Source: Chiridota heheva
Taxonomy: Eukaryota; Echinodermata; Holothuroidea; Apodida; Chiridotidae
Reading direction: 5' to 3'
Assembly (NCBI GenBank): GCA_020152595.1
Contig: JAIGNY010004239.1
Location: 280,001-344,000, forward strand
Length of the DNA: 64,000 nucleotides
Made by a program: the position numbers and the translations under genes
Shown: piece after piece, positions 30,429 to 45,400 of the stretch
How the letters are laid out: each line of letters begins with the position of its first letter
How positions within the stretch are numbered: position 1 is the stretch's first letter
The notes under the pieces: generated by a model
Seen by the model: only the letters and a program-made list of their open reading frames with translations
Told to the model about the DNA's origin: nothing
Database searches by the model: none

Positions 30429-33400
30429 TTTCTTCACCCCAGGTTTCACCTTTTAATGCATTTCAATTGTTTGATAACTTTATTATTTCTCTTAGTGTTT
30501 TGTGTTTAAGATTGGTAGTTTTTACCGCTTTTTTATTAACTGTTTTATCTTATTCATGTATCTGAACTAAACCGTTAAAATTTAATTATTTCTTTTATTT
30601 GTATACTGCTGATATTTTAGCTTTTACCTATTATGGGGTTTTAGGTGTTGAATCATTTTTATTTTGTTTCTTTTATGTATTGATAAGTGATTAACTTCTT
30701 GTTTTTTTCATGCTCTTGTAAAGCACTTAGAGCTTTCTTTTAGAATAAGTGCTATATAAACATAACTGAATAATGATAATAATTCACATCTTTTAAATGG
30801 TGATTTTTTATATCTTTGCATGATTTGACTTACAAAACACTTGTTTCCTATCCTATATCAACCTAGCTTTAGTTGTGTATTCTTTTCAGGATCCAAGAAA
30901 GTTCCAGCCATGTGGAATGCCCCCTTGATATCCTCAGGCGGCAAACTCCCAGTCATTGTCTTTTCTCACGGTTTGTCTGCATGCAGGACGACCTATAGCA
31001 CCATTTGTCTGGATCTTGCATCACGTGGTTTTGTTGTAGCTGCAGTGGAGCACAGGTAAAGTGGTTGATTTCAAACATCTTGGACAGGGTTGTGTCTGGG
31101 GTTGGTCAATGCTGGTCGGTCCTCACCATATCTATGCACTTGCTCACTACCACTATAATTTGCATCTTTTACTTCGTATCGAAAAACACATTTGTTTAGT
31201 ATTGGCGTCAATTACTGTACATGTAGTGTATAAGAGTGCTGCATTGTGTCCTTGAGTAAGACAACTTGTTCCAGTCTACCCGGACGTAAAATGAGTATTA
31301 CCACTCTGTTAATCTGCGATGGACTGGCATCCCATCCAGGATGAGTCATGTGCTCTTACCTGCTTATGCCAAAGAAACCGAGAATAAGCATCGGTCCTAT
31401 GGTCCTTATGGCTCGGATGATATTAGCTAGTATACAGTAGTATCATACAGTTAACACATTGAGTTCCAGCATCGTGTATACTCGTCCATATTTTTTCCTT
31501 TCATGTTTCAAATTGGTGGGGTACTTCCTTTTTTTGTTTTGTAAAAATAACGTAAAGAAATATTTTGTCATACTTCCTGTTTTGTAAGAAAAGGGTCAAA
31601 CACAGGACAAAATTTTGTGAACGAAGCGAAGATTTATAAAGGCATGCCGAAAAGTTTCTCTTTAAGCCTACCCACACCCGACACCTGAGTTAATCCTGAA
31701 AACTCAGGTATGGCAATTACAGACCCAACTTCCTGTTCAGTGTATTGTTTTCCACTCCAAACAATGTTTGTTTGTCTGCCATTCCTATGCACACCACAGT
31801 ATAGTAACCCATTTTTGTGTTTTTTTGTGTGTATAAGATTACAGAAGCCAGTGCTGAGTAATCAGGCCATTTTTGTGATTGAAATCACTCATCTGTGTTA
31901 AGTGTCTTAGTGGGAGAAAATTGTTTGCAAACTGGTGATAAATTAGTTGTGTATTATATGCCTGAGGTGACATGTGCAATAAGTGTGAATGATTGACAGA
32001 CCATTTCTCCTAAGGAAAGATATTGCTTCATGGCAATTTACACACAAAATGGCGTTACCAGTTGGCCGTCCTCTGCCTTTAGATAGTGACAATGAGTCTG
32101 ATTTGGAGCCAGATTTCGTAGATTTTGATACAAACAGTGATAGCGAGAGTGATTTTAACAGTGATGAAGAGGAATCGACTATAAATAATAGTGAATTTTG
32201 GATCAACTTCGACATCGATAATGCAGATAAAAAATCTAAGTGGAGGAATGATAAATTTGGAAAAACCTTTTGGGCCCCAAGGAAATTACACACTAAAACC
32301 TAGTGGGCCTTAATGTGTTAAAAAGGCTAGAGTAATACAAAATTATGATTGAAAACAACCTTGAAAGTTTGATTCATTACAAGTATACATGTGTAGACTG
32401 CATTGCTCCTGTGCACACTTTTTAAGGGGTGTTGCACTTAGTACCTATCCATAACAACCTTTTCCACCACATATAATCTCCTCCCCTCTTCCTCTTCTAC
32501 ACCTATGCCTTACACACCCCTTTCTTTTCACCTAACTTTTTCTCCCACATTCAGCTTTCCCCCTTTATCTCCCTTACAAACCTACCATCTCCTCACTATC
32601 CTTAATCTTACACCATAATGTGTTAACACCCTCTTGGCACATTTGACTCTAAATGTCGCGGTGCTGTTAAACATCAACAAACCAAACCAAACCATTACAA
32701 GATTGCTAGATTTAACATGCTATCAAAGTTCATTTGGTCTGTGGGGTTGCACATTCCTGATGACCACTTGTGTGTTCCTGCAGCCATGAATTAGTTCAAA
32801 TAATGATATGATCTGTACCAAGCTAAAGATAATGAAACAAAATAATTGTAAAAAATAACATCTTATTAAGGTATGCCTATATTTATTTCCAGTTGAAAAA
32901 TTGGTCATTACTTCTGTTTATCTCCCATATACTTTACATGCCGAAAAGTTTATCTTTAAGCCTATGCCCACACCCGACACCTGAGTTGATCCTGGAAACT
33001 GAGGTATGACAATTACCGACCCTACGTCCTGTTCAGTGTATTGTGTTTCCACTCAAAACAATGATTGTTTATCTTCCATTCCCATGCAAACCACAGACAA
33101 GTAACCCAAGATTATTTGTGTGTATAAGATTACAGAATCTAGTGCTGAGTATTCATGGCACTTTGGTGATTGAAATCGTTTATCCGTGTTAGGTGTCTTA
33201 GTGGGAAAAGTTTGTTTTCAAACTGGTGATAAAAATAGCTGCCTGAGGTAATAATGTGCATTAACTGTGAATGATTGACGGACCATATTTCCTGAGGAAA
33301 GCTATTGCTTGATGTACACATCCGCACAGAAAATAATGACCAAAAGTAGTGGGGGCAAATCCTCATTCCCCTCCATTATTGTTGTAAGTCACAACTTTTC

Positions 33401-36400
33401 TACTTAGAAAGGAGGCAGGGGTGGGGGTGGGGGTGGATGTTAGGATTAGCAAAATACCGCAGATATTATTTCAGTGATTTTGTTCCAACACTTTTGGCCA
33501 TGATTTGAGCAAATTTGGTGTACAAAAGGGCAGACATTGCTATCTTTTATTGTCACTATCTTTTGAAGGATTGTAGCTTTACCCCAATCAAAACTCATTT
33601 GTAAAATACATTCTCATATTCAAAAGCAGAAATATGAGAATCAAGAGAAGATTTTGAACTGTCTTACCTTCCAAACGCTAATTTTACATATATGAAAAAA
33701 GAAGCCCTCAAGCAAGTACAGTAACCACCTCAATGAATTTTAAATGCTGTTTTTAATTGCAAGTAGACATTTAAGTTTGCCTAGAAATTGCATTCAACTG
33801 TATGTTTATGCACCTACAGTACAGTACAATAAAGGCACCTACAGTACAGTACAATAAAGCATCAAGCTATAACTTTGCATTACTGAATACATTTTTTTTC
33901 TTTCCAGAGATGAATCAGCTTGCATTAGTTTTTTCCTGAAAGAGAGTGAGACCGGAGATTCAGAAGAACCGAAGCTGGAATGGTTGAGGTTAAATAAAGG
34001 AAAAACAGATGACTTTGAACTCAGAAATAAACAAGTAAGTACTTAAACAATTACATGTGATTTAGTGGTCAGGAATTCAGTGGTCAGAAATTCAGTGGTC
34101 AGGAATTCAGTGGTCAGGAATTTAGTGGTCAGGAATTTGTGGTCAGGAATTAAGTGGTCAGGAATTCAGTAATCAGGAATTAAGTGGTCAGGAATTCAGT
34201 GGTTAGGAATTAATTGGTCAGGAATTAAGTGGTCAGGAATTCAATGGGGAAGTGGTCAAGAATTCAGTGGGTCAGTGGTCAGGAGTTGGTCAGGTGGTCA
34301 GAATTCAGTGGTCAGAATTCAGTGGTCAGGAATTCAGTGGTCAGGAATTCAGTGGTCAGGAATTTAGTGGTCAGGATTTCAGTGGTCAGGAATTCAGTGG
34401 TCAGGAGTTCAGTGGTCAGGAATTCAGTGGTCAGGAATTCAGTGGTCAAGAATTCAGTGGTCAGGAATTCAGTGGTCAGGAATTCAGGGGTCAGGAATTT
34501 AGTGGTCAGGAATTCAGTGGTCAGGATTTCAGTGGTCAGGAATTCAGTGGTCAGGAATTTAGTGGTCAGGATTTTAGTGGTCAAGAATTCAGTGGTCAGG
34601 AATTCAGTGGTCAGGAATTCAGTAGTCAGGAATTCAGTGGTCAGGAATTCAGTGGTCAAGAATTCAGTGGTCAGGAATTCAGTGGTCAGGAATTCAGTGG
34701 TCAGGAATTCAGTGGTCAGGAATTCAGTGGTCAGGAATTCTGTGGTCAGGAATTCAGTGGTCAAGCAACTGGATGTATTTGACCAATTTACTTTCATTAT
34801 TGTTTGCCTTTTCTTGGAATTCAGTTTGTATTGGAGAGTAAATGACTATTAATTGTGTACTTTTTTTACAAAACTTGTGACAAAAATTAGCTCTTTTAAG
34901 TTACCTGTTTTTCTTGTTGACAAAATTATTAACTTGTTAGCAGATTCATATTTTCTTATTAATGGTACCATATGTTAACCCTTCTTGGACTGAAATTAAG
35001 TGAGGCACTGGTCCCCTTTTCCGAGCGTGGTCAGACAAGGGCTACTATGAACCTTGTCGGACTAAAATTGAGTGAGGCGCAGGTCCCCATTCCAGGCGTG
35101 GTCAGACAAGGGCTACTATAAACCATTGTCAATTGAAATTGATTGAAGTGCAGCTAGGATCCCTTTCCAAGCAGGGTCTGACAAGGGTTATTATTTTACC
35201 ATTGTTGGACTGAAATTGACTGAAGCGCAGGTCTTTTTTCCGGGCATGGTCAGACAAGTGTTACTATGAATCCTTGTCAAACTGAAATTGGGTGAAACTC
35301 AGGTACCCTTTCGGACGTGGTGCGATAAGGGTTAAGAGGAAAATAAATGAGGTTAACTCTCTGATATGAGTAATGTCTAGAAAACATGAAATTATATAGG
35401 CCTAACAGCCAACAACAGTCAACAACCTAACATCACTGTTAGGTTGTTTGCCAAACTTGCCACAGTCAGTTTGTAGAATTGCCTTTCCATACAAAATGAG
35501 TGAAGCTTCTACAACCTTCCCAGAGCTTATCTCTCTGACATCAAACCGCTTATCGCTTCCCTTGTTCGGGACCGCTGGCAAACCTCATGGAAGTCCCAAA
35601 TTGATAACAAACTCCATGTCATCCAGCCCACAATTCCGATCAAAGCCACCATCAACAACCTCTCTCGTATTGACAACGTTCATATTACCCGTCTTAGAAT
35701 TGGTCACACTCATCTCACCACTCCCACCTCCTTATTGGCTCCCCCAACCCTCTGCAACAATTGCCATTGCACCCTCACAATCCATCACGTTCTCCTTGCT
35801 TGCCCCTGTACAACCTTCCCAGAGCTTCCCTCTCCCTACAACTCAATTGCTGAGTTTTTCCAGAAAAATCCTCCGGATAAAATTATCTCCTTCCTTCATC
35901 ATGCCTCCTCTACGACCATATTTAATCCTCCTCTTCCACCCTCTCTACTTTGTTTTTACCCACCATGCACCTCCCCTCACGATCACAGCTTTCTGACCTT
36001 TTGTCCTTAATTTTCTCTCATTCTTCCCCTGTTTCCTTTACTTCCTACCTCTAGAATGATCTGACCTCTCAGGCACAATTTGACCTTAGTTGTTGTGGTG
36101 CCGTTAAGCCGTCATCAAATCAAATCAAATCCTACAAGTCAATAGTCGAGCTCTTCCAAAAAAAAACCTCCAGATAAAATTATCTCCTTCCTTCATCATG
36201 CTTCCCTCTACAACCATATTTAGTCCTCCATCCCCACCCCCTCTCTCTCTACATTATTTTTTCCACCCCATACACCTCTCTCGATCCCGGCTTTCTGGCT
36301 TTCAGTTCTCGTGTTTCTCTCAATCTCCCCCTGTTTACTCTCCTTCCTACCTCTGGAATGATCTAACCTCTCTGGCACAATTTGACCCTTGCTGTTGTGG

Positions 36401-39400
36401 TGCCGTTAAACTTTTATCAAACAAACAACACCCGTTTCTAAAAATAGAATCTACTAGAAGTCTATATAAACAGCAGTTTTTAAGACAAACATCAAGGTAT
36501 CATCAATTTACAATTGTGTTTGTGCTTTTACACTTTAGAATTGAAAATATAATACTCAGATGTCTCTTTTGCCTTAGAATTAAACTGTCTGCCAAAATTA
36601 TATCATTTAAATCATGAAGTGGATCTATTAGGGTGTTTCAGCTGACATCACGATGTCATGTGGCTTTGTTTACATCGCTATTTTGTCGGTCAAAACCACT
36701 GTTGTCTGCTGTACACTGAATTAGACTTACATACATTTGCATCTTGTTATATCAGATTATTTTTGTAAGATAATCATACTGGAATCTTGCTGTGCCGATG
36801 GTTGTACTAATAGATGTGTGCGGGGAAATACAAATATATTTTCTTAAATTCCATCTGATCCTGATGGACGTTGGAAGTACGACGCAATGGCTTTCAACCT
36901 ATGGTAGGCCTTAAACACTAGGATCTGCAGCGAGCACTTTATTTCATGTATGTAGGCGTTGTCTGAGTATATCAAACAATAAAATGTCGTTAACGTTAAA
37001 GTAACTCTTTGTATACCTGGTGAAAATATAACTTACTTAACGAAAATATGTTGAAAAATCTGAAGCGAGCTAAAAAACTGCATTTGGTAAAATTCGCTGA
37101 ACTGGTAGGTTAGCATGTAGTATGTTTGTTGTACGTGTGGTGTGACTGAGCTGTGTGAAGATGCATGAAATGCAACAACTCCGCTGCCCTACAAAATGGA
37201 GTCCAGTTGAGTTACAGTCACATGATGAAATCCCTCTATACAGCTGAAATAAAATGTCTTCCAAGGACCTCATAACTCCTATGGACTTTAAATTTTGAGA
37301 GAAATCATTGCATCAGTATTGTTGCAGGATTCTTTACGGGATTGGGTCATTATCTTGGAATACTTAAATGATTTGACCTACATAACAACCATAGCCCAAA
37401 GAGAGACTAGACTGATAGCTCTCCACCATCATATTAGGTTAGGATATGTAAGTAGGGTATATTAATATTATTGCTGTATTGTAAACATTGTGAGAAGAAA
37501 CTTTGAAATTTTGAATACACTAGATTCAATTTCAAACTAGCTACTGATCTTGATCTCATCATTTGGCATTCTTCTGTTCCTTTTTTATTTTTGTAGCAAT
37601 AGCTACAAGTCCTTTTTTAGGAAGTCATTTTCTGTACACTCCACTGTTTTCAGAATTTCAATTCATAAAGCTGCATTTATTATCTACCTGTATTCTTATA
37701 AAAAAAAAAAATATAAAGAAATAAATATGGCAATTTTGTAAAAATTCCTTTTTGTGAGAATAGGAAGGAGAGAAGCAGGTTGTTAGAAAATTAATTCTTG
37801 CGTGGATTTTTTTTATTACATGTGGAAGCAACGATTACTGCTGTCCTTTCTTTACATTTAAATTTTTACTTCTTGACAGGTGCGACACAGAGCAGATGAA
37901 TGTATAGGAACTTTAAATATTCTCATAGAAATACATAGTGGGACAGAAGTGACCAACCTCATGCCAGATAAATATGATTTCTCACAGTTAAAGGTATGTG
38001 ATTTTTTTTCATATTATGCTACTTACTTTATTTTCATTTTTGGTTCGCATGCGTAGCATTATGCCAACCTATGTAATGGCGATTACGTCCGTCCGGCCGT
38101 CCGGCTGCTGTTCCTGAGATTTCCTCAGAAATGTTAAAGTTTTTTGAGAATTCCTTAGAAAATGTTAAAGTTTCTTCAGAGTTCCTCAGAAAAGATAAAG
38201 TTTCTTCAGATATCCTTATGGAAGCTTAGAATTTCCTTATAAAATGTTAAAGTTTATCAGAGATACTTAAGATAGGATTGAAGACTAGTTTCCTTAAAAA
38301 GTCTACAACACATTTGATATTTTCTTAGAAGATAACTGTAAAATGATATAATTTTTCTATTTTCTTCAGAAATCTTCAAGTCTCTCTTGTAGTATTTGAG
38401 ATTTAAAATCCTTACAATTCTTCAAAATATTTGGGCACCAACAGTTGTATCAGGCATCATTTTTTAAACTCCACCTTTATTATTGTGCCCATTTGCTTAG
38501 AGTTTCTACAGTATTATGACCTGACCAGACTTTTTTATTTAGCATGCTTAGTCAGGGAGTGTGACAGGATGTGATTGCATATACACATAGGGAGGGATGC
38601 CATGTGGGACATGAATGGGGGCCATGAAGGACATATGATTTAACATTTACCATGTTGTACACACCAAGGGCTATATCAGGCATAATTATTTGACTCCACC
38701 TTTTTTCTTATTCAACAAGTCATTTGCATATAAGTTGTAATATGAAGTGACACTTTAATACATAGTATGCTCAATCAGGGACTGTGATAGCTAGGATGAT
38801 ACTTCTTATGGAGTTTATGGGATGTCATGTCAGACATAGGGTGGGATGCCATGTGGGATGCCATGTGGGACATGGGGTGGGATGCCATGTGGAAGTTATG
38901 GTGGAATGCCATGTGGGACATGGGATGCCATGTGGGATGCCATGTGGGACATGTGGTGAGATACCATTTGGTACATGGGATGCCATATGGGACTTAGTGT
39001 AAGATGCCATTTTTATAATTGGCCGGGTCATATAATATGGGTGTCAATTTGCATGGGCATGCGAACCATGATGGTATTTACCGTTCTAGTTCTTGGATAT
39101 TTTTACGGTACAAATGTTTTCATTTGCTTAACTTCAAATTAAATACCTCATCTTTAAAGTACTATAGAGACATGAAAATATATTTACTTTTGTTTTCAAT
39201 TTAGAAAAAATGAGTCATACTGAGTCATACATGAGTCATATCGAGTGATACATTTGCTAAAGTAGTCTGTAGCAAATAATGACAGGTAGAACATATTTGA
39301 CTTTAAAATACATACTTTTGCTTGACAGAGAAAAACCAAGATAATTAAGTCATTTTCTTATCTTATTGTGTTTTATTGGTCATGCTGATTGTCCGTCCTC

Positions 39401-42400
39401 CAGTCCTTGCAAGTCATGGAAAGTAATGGACTATGACTATTTTAGTTTACAAGCAAGGAAAGTCATGGAAATGAAGGGTTTAATATGATGGCCCTGGAAA
39501 GAGTCATGGTATTCTAAGAAAGCATTAAATTGTAGTACTGTAGCTAGTAAAACATTCTTGAGTGATCCATCCCATCAAAAGTAAATAAGACCCTTATTTA
39601 AATAACCATGAAATTTTGAAATGGGAGTTAAATGGGAATATTCTGGAAATTGGTTGGTTTGTAAGTGTGGAAACCCTTAAAGAAGCATCCCTTTTGCCTT
39701 AAATCTTTTTCCTTAAATTTTGTCCCCTTTCCCTGACGCATGCATGCTACTTGTAAAACACTGTATCGCTTGTCTGATTCAAACACATTTATTGTAAATT
39801 TAGATTTATTGTAAAAGTTAATAAATATTGGGGTGTTCGGAATTCACAGGGAGGTGGGGTGGGGTGACGACTTGTCCCTGTGGCAAGTTGCTTATGCTGT
39901 TAATTTTAGCAACCACTATCACAATGCTCTTGTATGGCATGTAAGTCTTTAGTGAGGTGGTGTAGTTGTAGGATTTATGCTAACTTGAATAACAATGTAC
40001 TTCCTTTCCTCTTTGATACTTATAACATTGTACCTCCTTACCTCTTTGATACTTATAACAATGTACTTCCTTTCCTCTTTGATACTTATAACAATGTACT
40101 TACTTTCCTCTTTGATGCTTATTAAAATTCCACATATTGGCATGAAATGTTCTTTTCTAAAGACAGACTTTGATAGACAAACTTTGATCTCCAGGACTTT
40201 ATTTAAATATTACATATGAGGGGAGGGTGGAGGGGAGGGGGAGGGGTGTTGCTGACACTATATGGAGGGGGAACGGGGAGGAGTGGAGGTTGTGTTGCTC
40301 ACACCATATGGCTGCTGCATTACATATGTTATTTAAGCAAAATTTAAGAAGACATTCTTCAAATGTGGTGTGGTCTGCATGGAGCCCCCTCTGCATGGAA
40401 GTCCTGCAAATTTGAGCATTTTGTAGGTCCAGACCCCTTTCCCTATCCTCCCAATCATGGCTAGGGTCATCTTAGGCCATCATTGGAGACCATGGAGCAA
40501 AGCCTGTGGAAGCCCTGCAAATGTTAGCATTTTGTACGACGACGAGTGAACACACAATTACAATGACGGGGTCGTCTCCTGCGTGTTCGGTTATGATAGT
40601 AACAATGCTATCACGAAACGCTTAATACGACCCGGACGAGAACAGAGGTATGACGTACGGCCAGACATAACATTGACAACCATGTCAATGTGTACAGCCT
40701 TTGATAACCACTTGTGGTGCACTTGCGTGTCTACCCAACCTAGGCTTGAACCCAGGGCCTCGTGGTCTGTAGACATGTATGATAATCGCTACACCACAGT
40801 TGGTAGACAGCATTTTGTAGAAACAAATTTATCATTTTATAATTTTTCATTTGCTGCAGCAAAAATTTCTCCACTGTCCTTAAAATGTCCTGGAATTTGA
40901 GAGTGTAGGAACCCTGAAAGATGCACCCCACTCCCATTTGCTTTTTTTACCCAATCTTTTCATAGTTTATCCCTGTATTTGCAGGGTAGGTTAGACCTGG
41001 ACAGGATAGCAGTGTGTGGCCATTCCTTTGGAGGAGGAACTTCAATTCTTTCATTGGCGAGGGATTCCAGGTTTAAGTGAGTTTATTTTTTTTCTGTTTT
41101 TCCTGGCACATAACCAACATATGGGAATGTTTGTTTCATACACTTGTGGTAATCTCCTTAACTTGCAAAACACTCTGAAAAATCGCACATATTTTGCACT
41201 TCCAACGTTGTAACTAAAGAGTCTCTGAATATTTTGTTCCATTTTACACGGTATAAATAACTTGAGTTCATTAAATATAGTTTGAGACTATTTTCAATTT
41301 TCATTTAATTATTATTTAAAAAGTACCGTACTTTGTAAACTATAAAATGTGTTTTTTCTTATTTCCAATGAGAGCTCAGGCAAAATCACAAGGTTATCAC
41401 CGCTTTGACCGTTGTAGCTTATGAATAAGAGTATCAATCAATCAATCAATCCATTTCACACGGCCTGACAATAAACATATATCTATTTACCATATATATA
41501 AAATCCAACGCGATTGGTGCAAAAAAGGGCCTGCACTTTCCAACAAATAGAAGGCGATGAGAGAAAGCATTTTGCGTCTGCATATGTATCCCTTTATTTT
41601 AATTCTGTCATAATCCTAGCACGTCAAAGCTGTGTGGACTGTACTATTATGTGCAGAGGGATTCCTGTTGTTTGTGTATTGTAAACATGATGTGAAGAAG
41701 CGAATGAAGTGTTTTTCAATGTCGCATTTTGGCTGATTTTCTTCTATTATAACAGTTTTTTTGTATATTTTGTTACACTGAGATATATTTCTTATTATAT
41801 GACTGTATTCATCAGAAATTAAAACATTATTTGGCTGAAATATTATCGACAACAATCAGGAACGAAGAAGTTTAAGAGCGAGGTATTACAACATAGTAAG
41901 GTTGCATGAATATGATACCAAAATGCAGAAATATGCTATTTAGTAAACTTTTTGTATGAATTAATATCTGTTCATTATATCCTTGAATATACTTTTAAGA
42001 TTGTTCATATAACCATAATAATGGTACAATCCAATTCCTCCCCAAGTTTATTTTTATTTTTCTGTAAGACATCACAGCTTGTTCCGCATTTTTTTTCTTA
42101 TGCACGTTTTAGGTAAAACATTCCATATGGATTTTCTATGGGGAAGGGGAGGGAATGAGGTGTATTATTTCAGTAAAATTTCCCACTTTTACATGAATTT
42201 TATGGAGGTATATAAGATTCTTGTACCTTGGTGGTCAGTGGGAGAAAAGGAGGGGGGAGGGGGAGGGGGAGACACCTACTGCACCCTCTTTATATGTCTT
42301 TATAATATTTTGCATCTTTGTGCTTCAGAGGTGCAGCTTACTTGCATTGTTATTAGGAAAATCAACTTTTGATATCATAGAAAAAATGGTTAAGTACATT

Positions 42401-45400
42401 ATTAAAAGATAATGTACCTTGATATATCATTATCATGTTTAAAGATAATGTACCTTGATATATCATTATCATGTTTAAAGAGGACAAAACGTAAAGAAAT
42501 TCAATCATACACAAGATTTGGGCAAGATTAGTGCATTTCATTAATGAAGAAAAATTATATGTGTTTATAGACACAGCAATTGTTTGAGTTAAGATGCATG
42601 CGACTCAATCACTTGAAAAGACTGCCATTATGTCAGATTTGGATAGTGTTTGGCATTTGAAAGATAATAGGAATTAATAACATAGACTTCCTTCTTCTAT
42701 TTGACCTTTGACCCCAGGTGTTCGGTAGCATTAGATGCTTGGTTGTTCCCTCTTTCCGAGGATGTGTATGACAAGGTCACCCAGCCAATCCTCTTCATCA
42801 ACACGGAGACGTTTCAATGGAAGGATAACATGAAGCGGTTATTCAAACTGATGCCTGCTACAGAGCAAACAGACAGCAGAAGAATGTTTACTATAAAGTG
42901 AGTATTTGATATGGAACAAATGATGTGGGTTGTTCTAAGCCAAGTCTGGGTGGCTGTTTCCCCAAGCTGGCATGCCGAAGAGTTTCTCTTTACCCGCACC
43001 CGACACCTGAATTTGTGCTGAAAACTCAGGTATGGCAATTACCAACATGATTTCCTGTTCAGCATATTGTGTTTCCACTCAAAAGATTGATTGTTTATTT
43101 GCCATTCCCATGTACACCACAGCCAAGTAGCCCAAGGGTATTTTGTGTGTATAAGATTACAGAAAGCCAGTGCTGAATAATCAGGGCACGTTTGTGATTG
43201 AAATAACTCATACAAATACAATGCAATCACAGAAAGCAAGATCTAGTATTCTTGTGAAGGTCACTTAAACCACAACATTGCAGAATTTAGAGGAACTCTA
43301 GACCAAAAAGTGAGGGCGTATTTTTGGGAAGTCTCCTCTAAAATCAAATGCTTATCTAACACTCAACGGTATAGCGATTTTCTGGTCGATATGAATATTC
43401 TAGTAACATTTGCCCTCACATAAATCTTGGGCTATGTAGGCATGAAGTTTGTCGATCTGTTGTGGATGATATATCTGTGAATTTCGCAAAAAATACGAGC
43501 GCTCTTACTTTTCGGTCTGGTCCTCTTTAATGGAAATGGTGTTAGGTGTCTTAGTGGGAGAAGTTTGTTTTCAAACTGGTGATAGAAATAGCTTTGTGTC
43601 ATATGCCTGAAGTAATTATGTGCATTAACTGTGAATGATTGATGGACCATTTTTACCTAAGGAAAGATATTGCTTCATAAAACCTATATTGGGGAAAAGC
43701 TTTTTGTCTGTCTATGAAACAAGCAGCAGAGTAAGGCTTTATGTAATTTTATTGTGAGATGGGTCCAGGCTTGGGATCTAAGGATGTTAAAATCTATGAA
43801 AGATTATCATAAGTTTTATTACGAAAAATCAAAAATAAAAAGCTTGAATTCCCATTTATTGTGAGGATTGATTGCCTCACAATTTTCTTAACAAAAATGG
43901 AATGCTGGTTGGGGTTGTGTGACTGGGATTTTTCATGCCGTATGAGTTAAGAGTTAATTTCTTGTTCTTTTGTGATATATTCCTTGTAGTGTTTTCTTTG
44001 TTTTATATGATTACACTATCCTCACTATTTGGGTGAGTGAAAGTGCAATTATTTCCAAATTTCTTGGAAGTGCTTGAAGTGCTTGCATGCATTATACTCT
44101 TGTGCAATGCTTGAAAACTATACCCAGGTATTGTTATAATTTAATATTGAATAGCTAAGAATGAATATTAAATATTTGACGTAATAAGCGCCCATGCTCT
44201 AATTTGCATCCACCCAGCATTTTTGGACTGATGACATCTCATAATAATGAATGCTGTTTGTATGTATTCATGTTCCATATTTTTTTTGTACACTACAAAA
44301 TTCTTACTTTTGACAATGATTTCAGCCTAGTATCTAAATTGGAGCCTTGAAATAATAACGTTTTGTTCTCTTCTTATTTTACATCTGACCCTCACAATGT
44401 TTTTGTGACACTAGTATAGAACAAGTTCATGCATAGGCCTATCACTACAGTTTAAATAACACACTGTATGCAACCCCAAGCATGGAAACTTATTAGGAGA
44501 AACTTTGGTCCAAAAAGTGGCCCAATTCTTCTTACGTAAGTGCCCTGGGCATTTATCATTAAGAACTTTTATCCCTTGGGCCCTCCAACCCGATACCCTC
44601 GGTTTTTTTCTTCTTTCAAAATCAGGAGTAATCCACACCTAACCTGAGAGCTTTTTTTCAAGCTCAATTGCTATCAATCAGCTATTGTTACACCATACAC
44701 AACACAGGGGTAATCCACACCTTTCAACCTGACAGCCTCTTCACGCTTCACTTGCTAGGAACCAGCTACTGTAACACTACACCATAGGTCATTGATCTGG
44801 GGCTAAACCCACATGCCTGTTTTGCAGTGAATTGGAACAGAATAGTCCTTGCCTGACCCTAAAAATAAATTATGCATTACATGCATGGAGGAATTTGTGC
44901 AAAGCCCATGAATGATTGATGGACCATTCCTCCTCCCAAAGAGGGTTATTTCATCCATGCTGAAAATTAAAGTTCAACTGGGTTGAACTGTTTTTTTTTA
45001 ATTAAGTTAATATGGAAATTGGAACAACTGGGTTGACCTGGGTAGAACTGGGTTGAACTAGGTCATCTACTATGCCCTATTTGAACCCAGTTCAAACCCA
45101 GTTTAACTTAATTCAGCCTAGTTCAACCCAGTTCAACCTTGTTGTAAACTTCAAATGGGTTGAAATGGAATTTACAGCAGGGATAATGTTATGTCGAATA
45201 CGGTACTGTATGTCTTTTAAATCTGACTTCACTTAAAGTTTCTAGTGTGTTGCTCAGCTTATCATATCTATATCTCTTCAAGTTTGTGGGAAAGCCTAAT
45301 TACGAATATTCTCAAAATAACATACAAAATCATACAAAATCATATAAAAAATTGAAAATCGATTATCTTAAAAGATCAGCTCATTCTTTGAAACACACCT

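Noticed and set aside
34229-34852. Frames of 161-207 residues on both strands
   Set aside because: Products of the stop-free 15-bp repeat, inside an intron.
35448-35996. 182-residue frame, Pro/Ser/Thr-rich
   Set aside because: Part of a decayed LINE 3' end read partly in the wrong frame.
42118-42412. Two overlapping frames with Gly/Glu-rich stretch
   Set aside because: They cross a purine-rich simple tract in intron 6; no splice support or domain.
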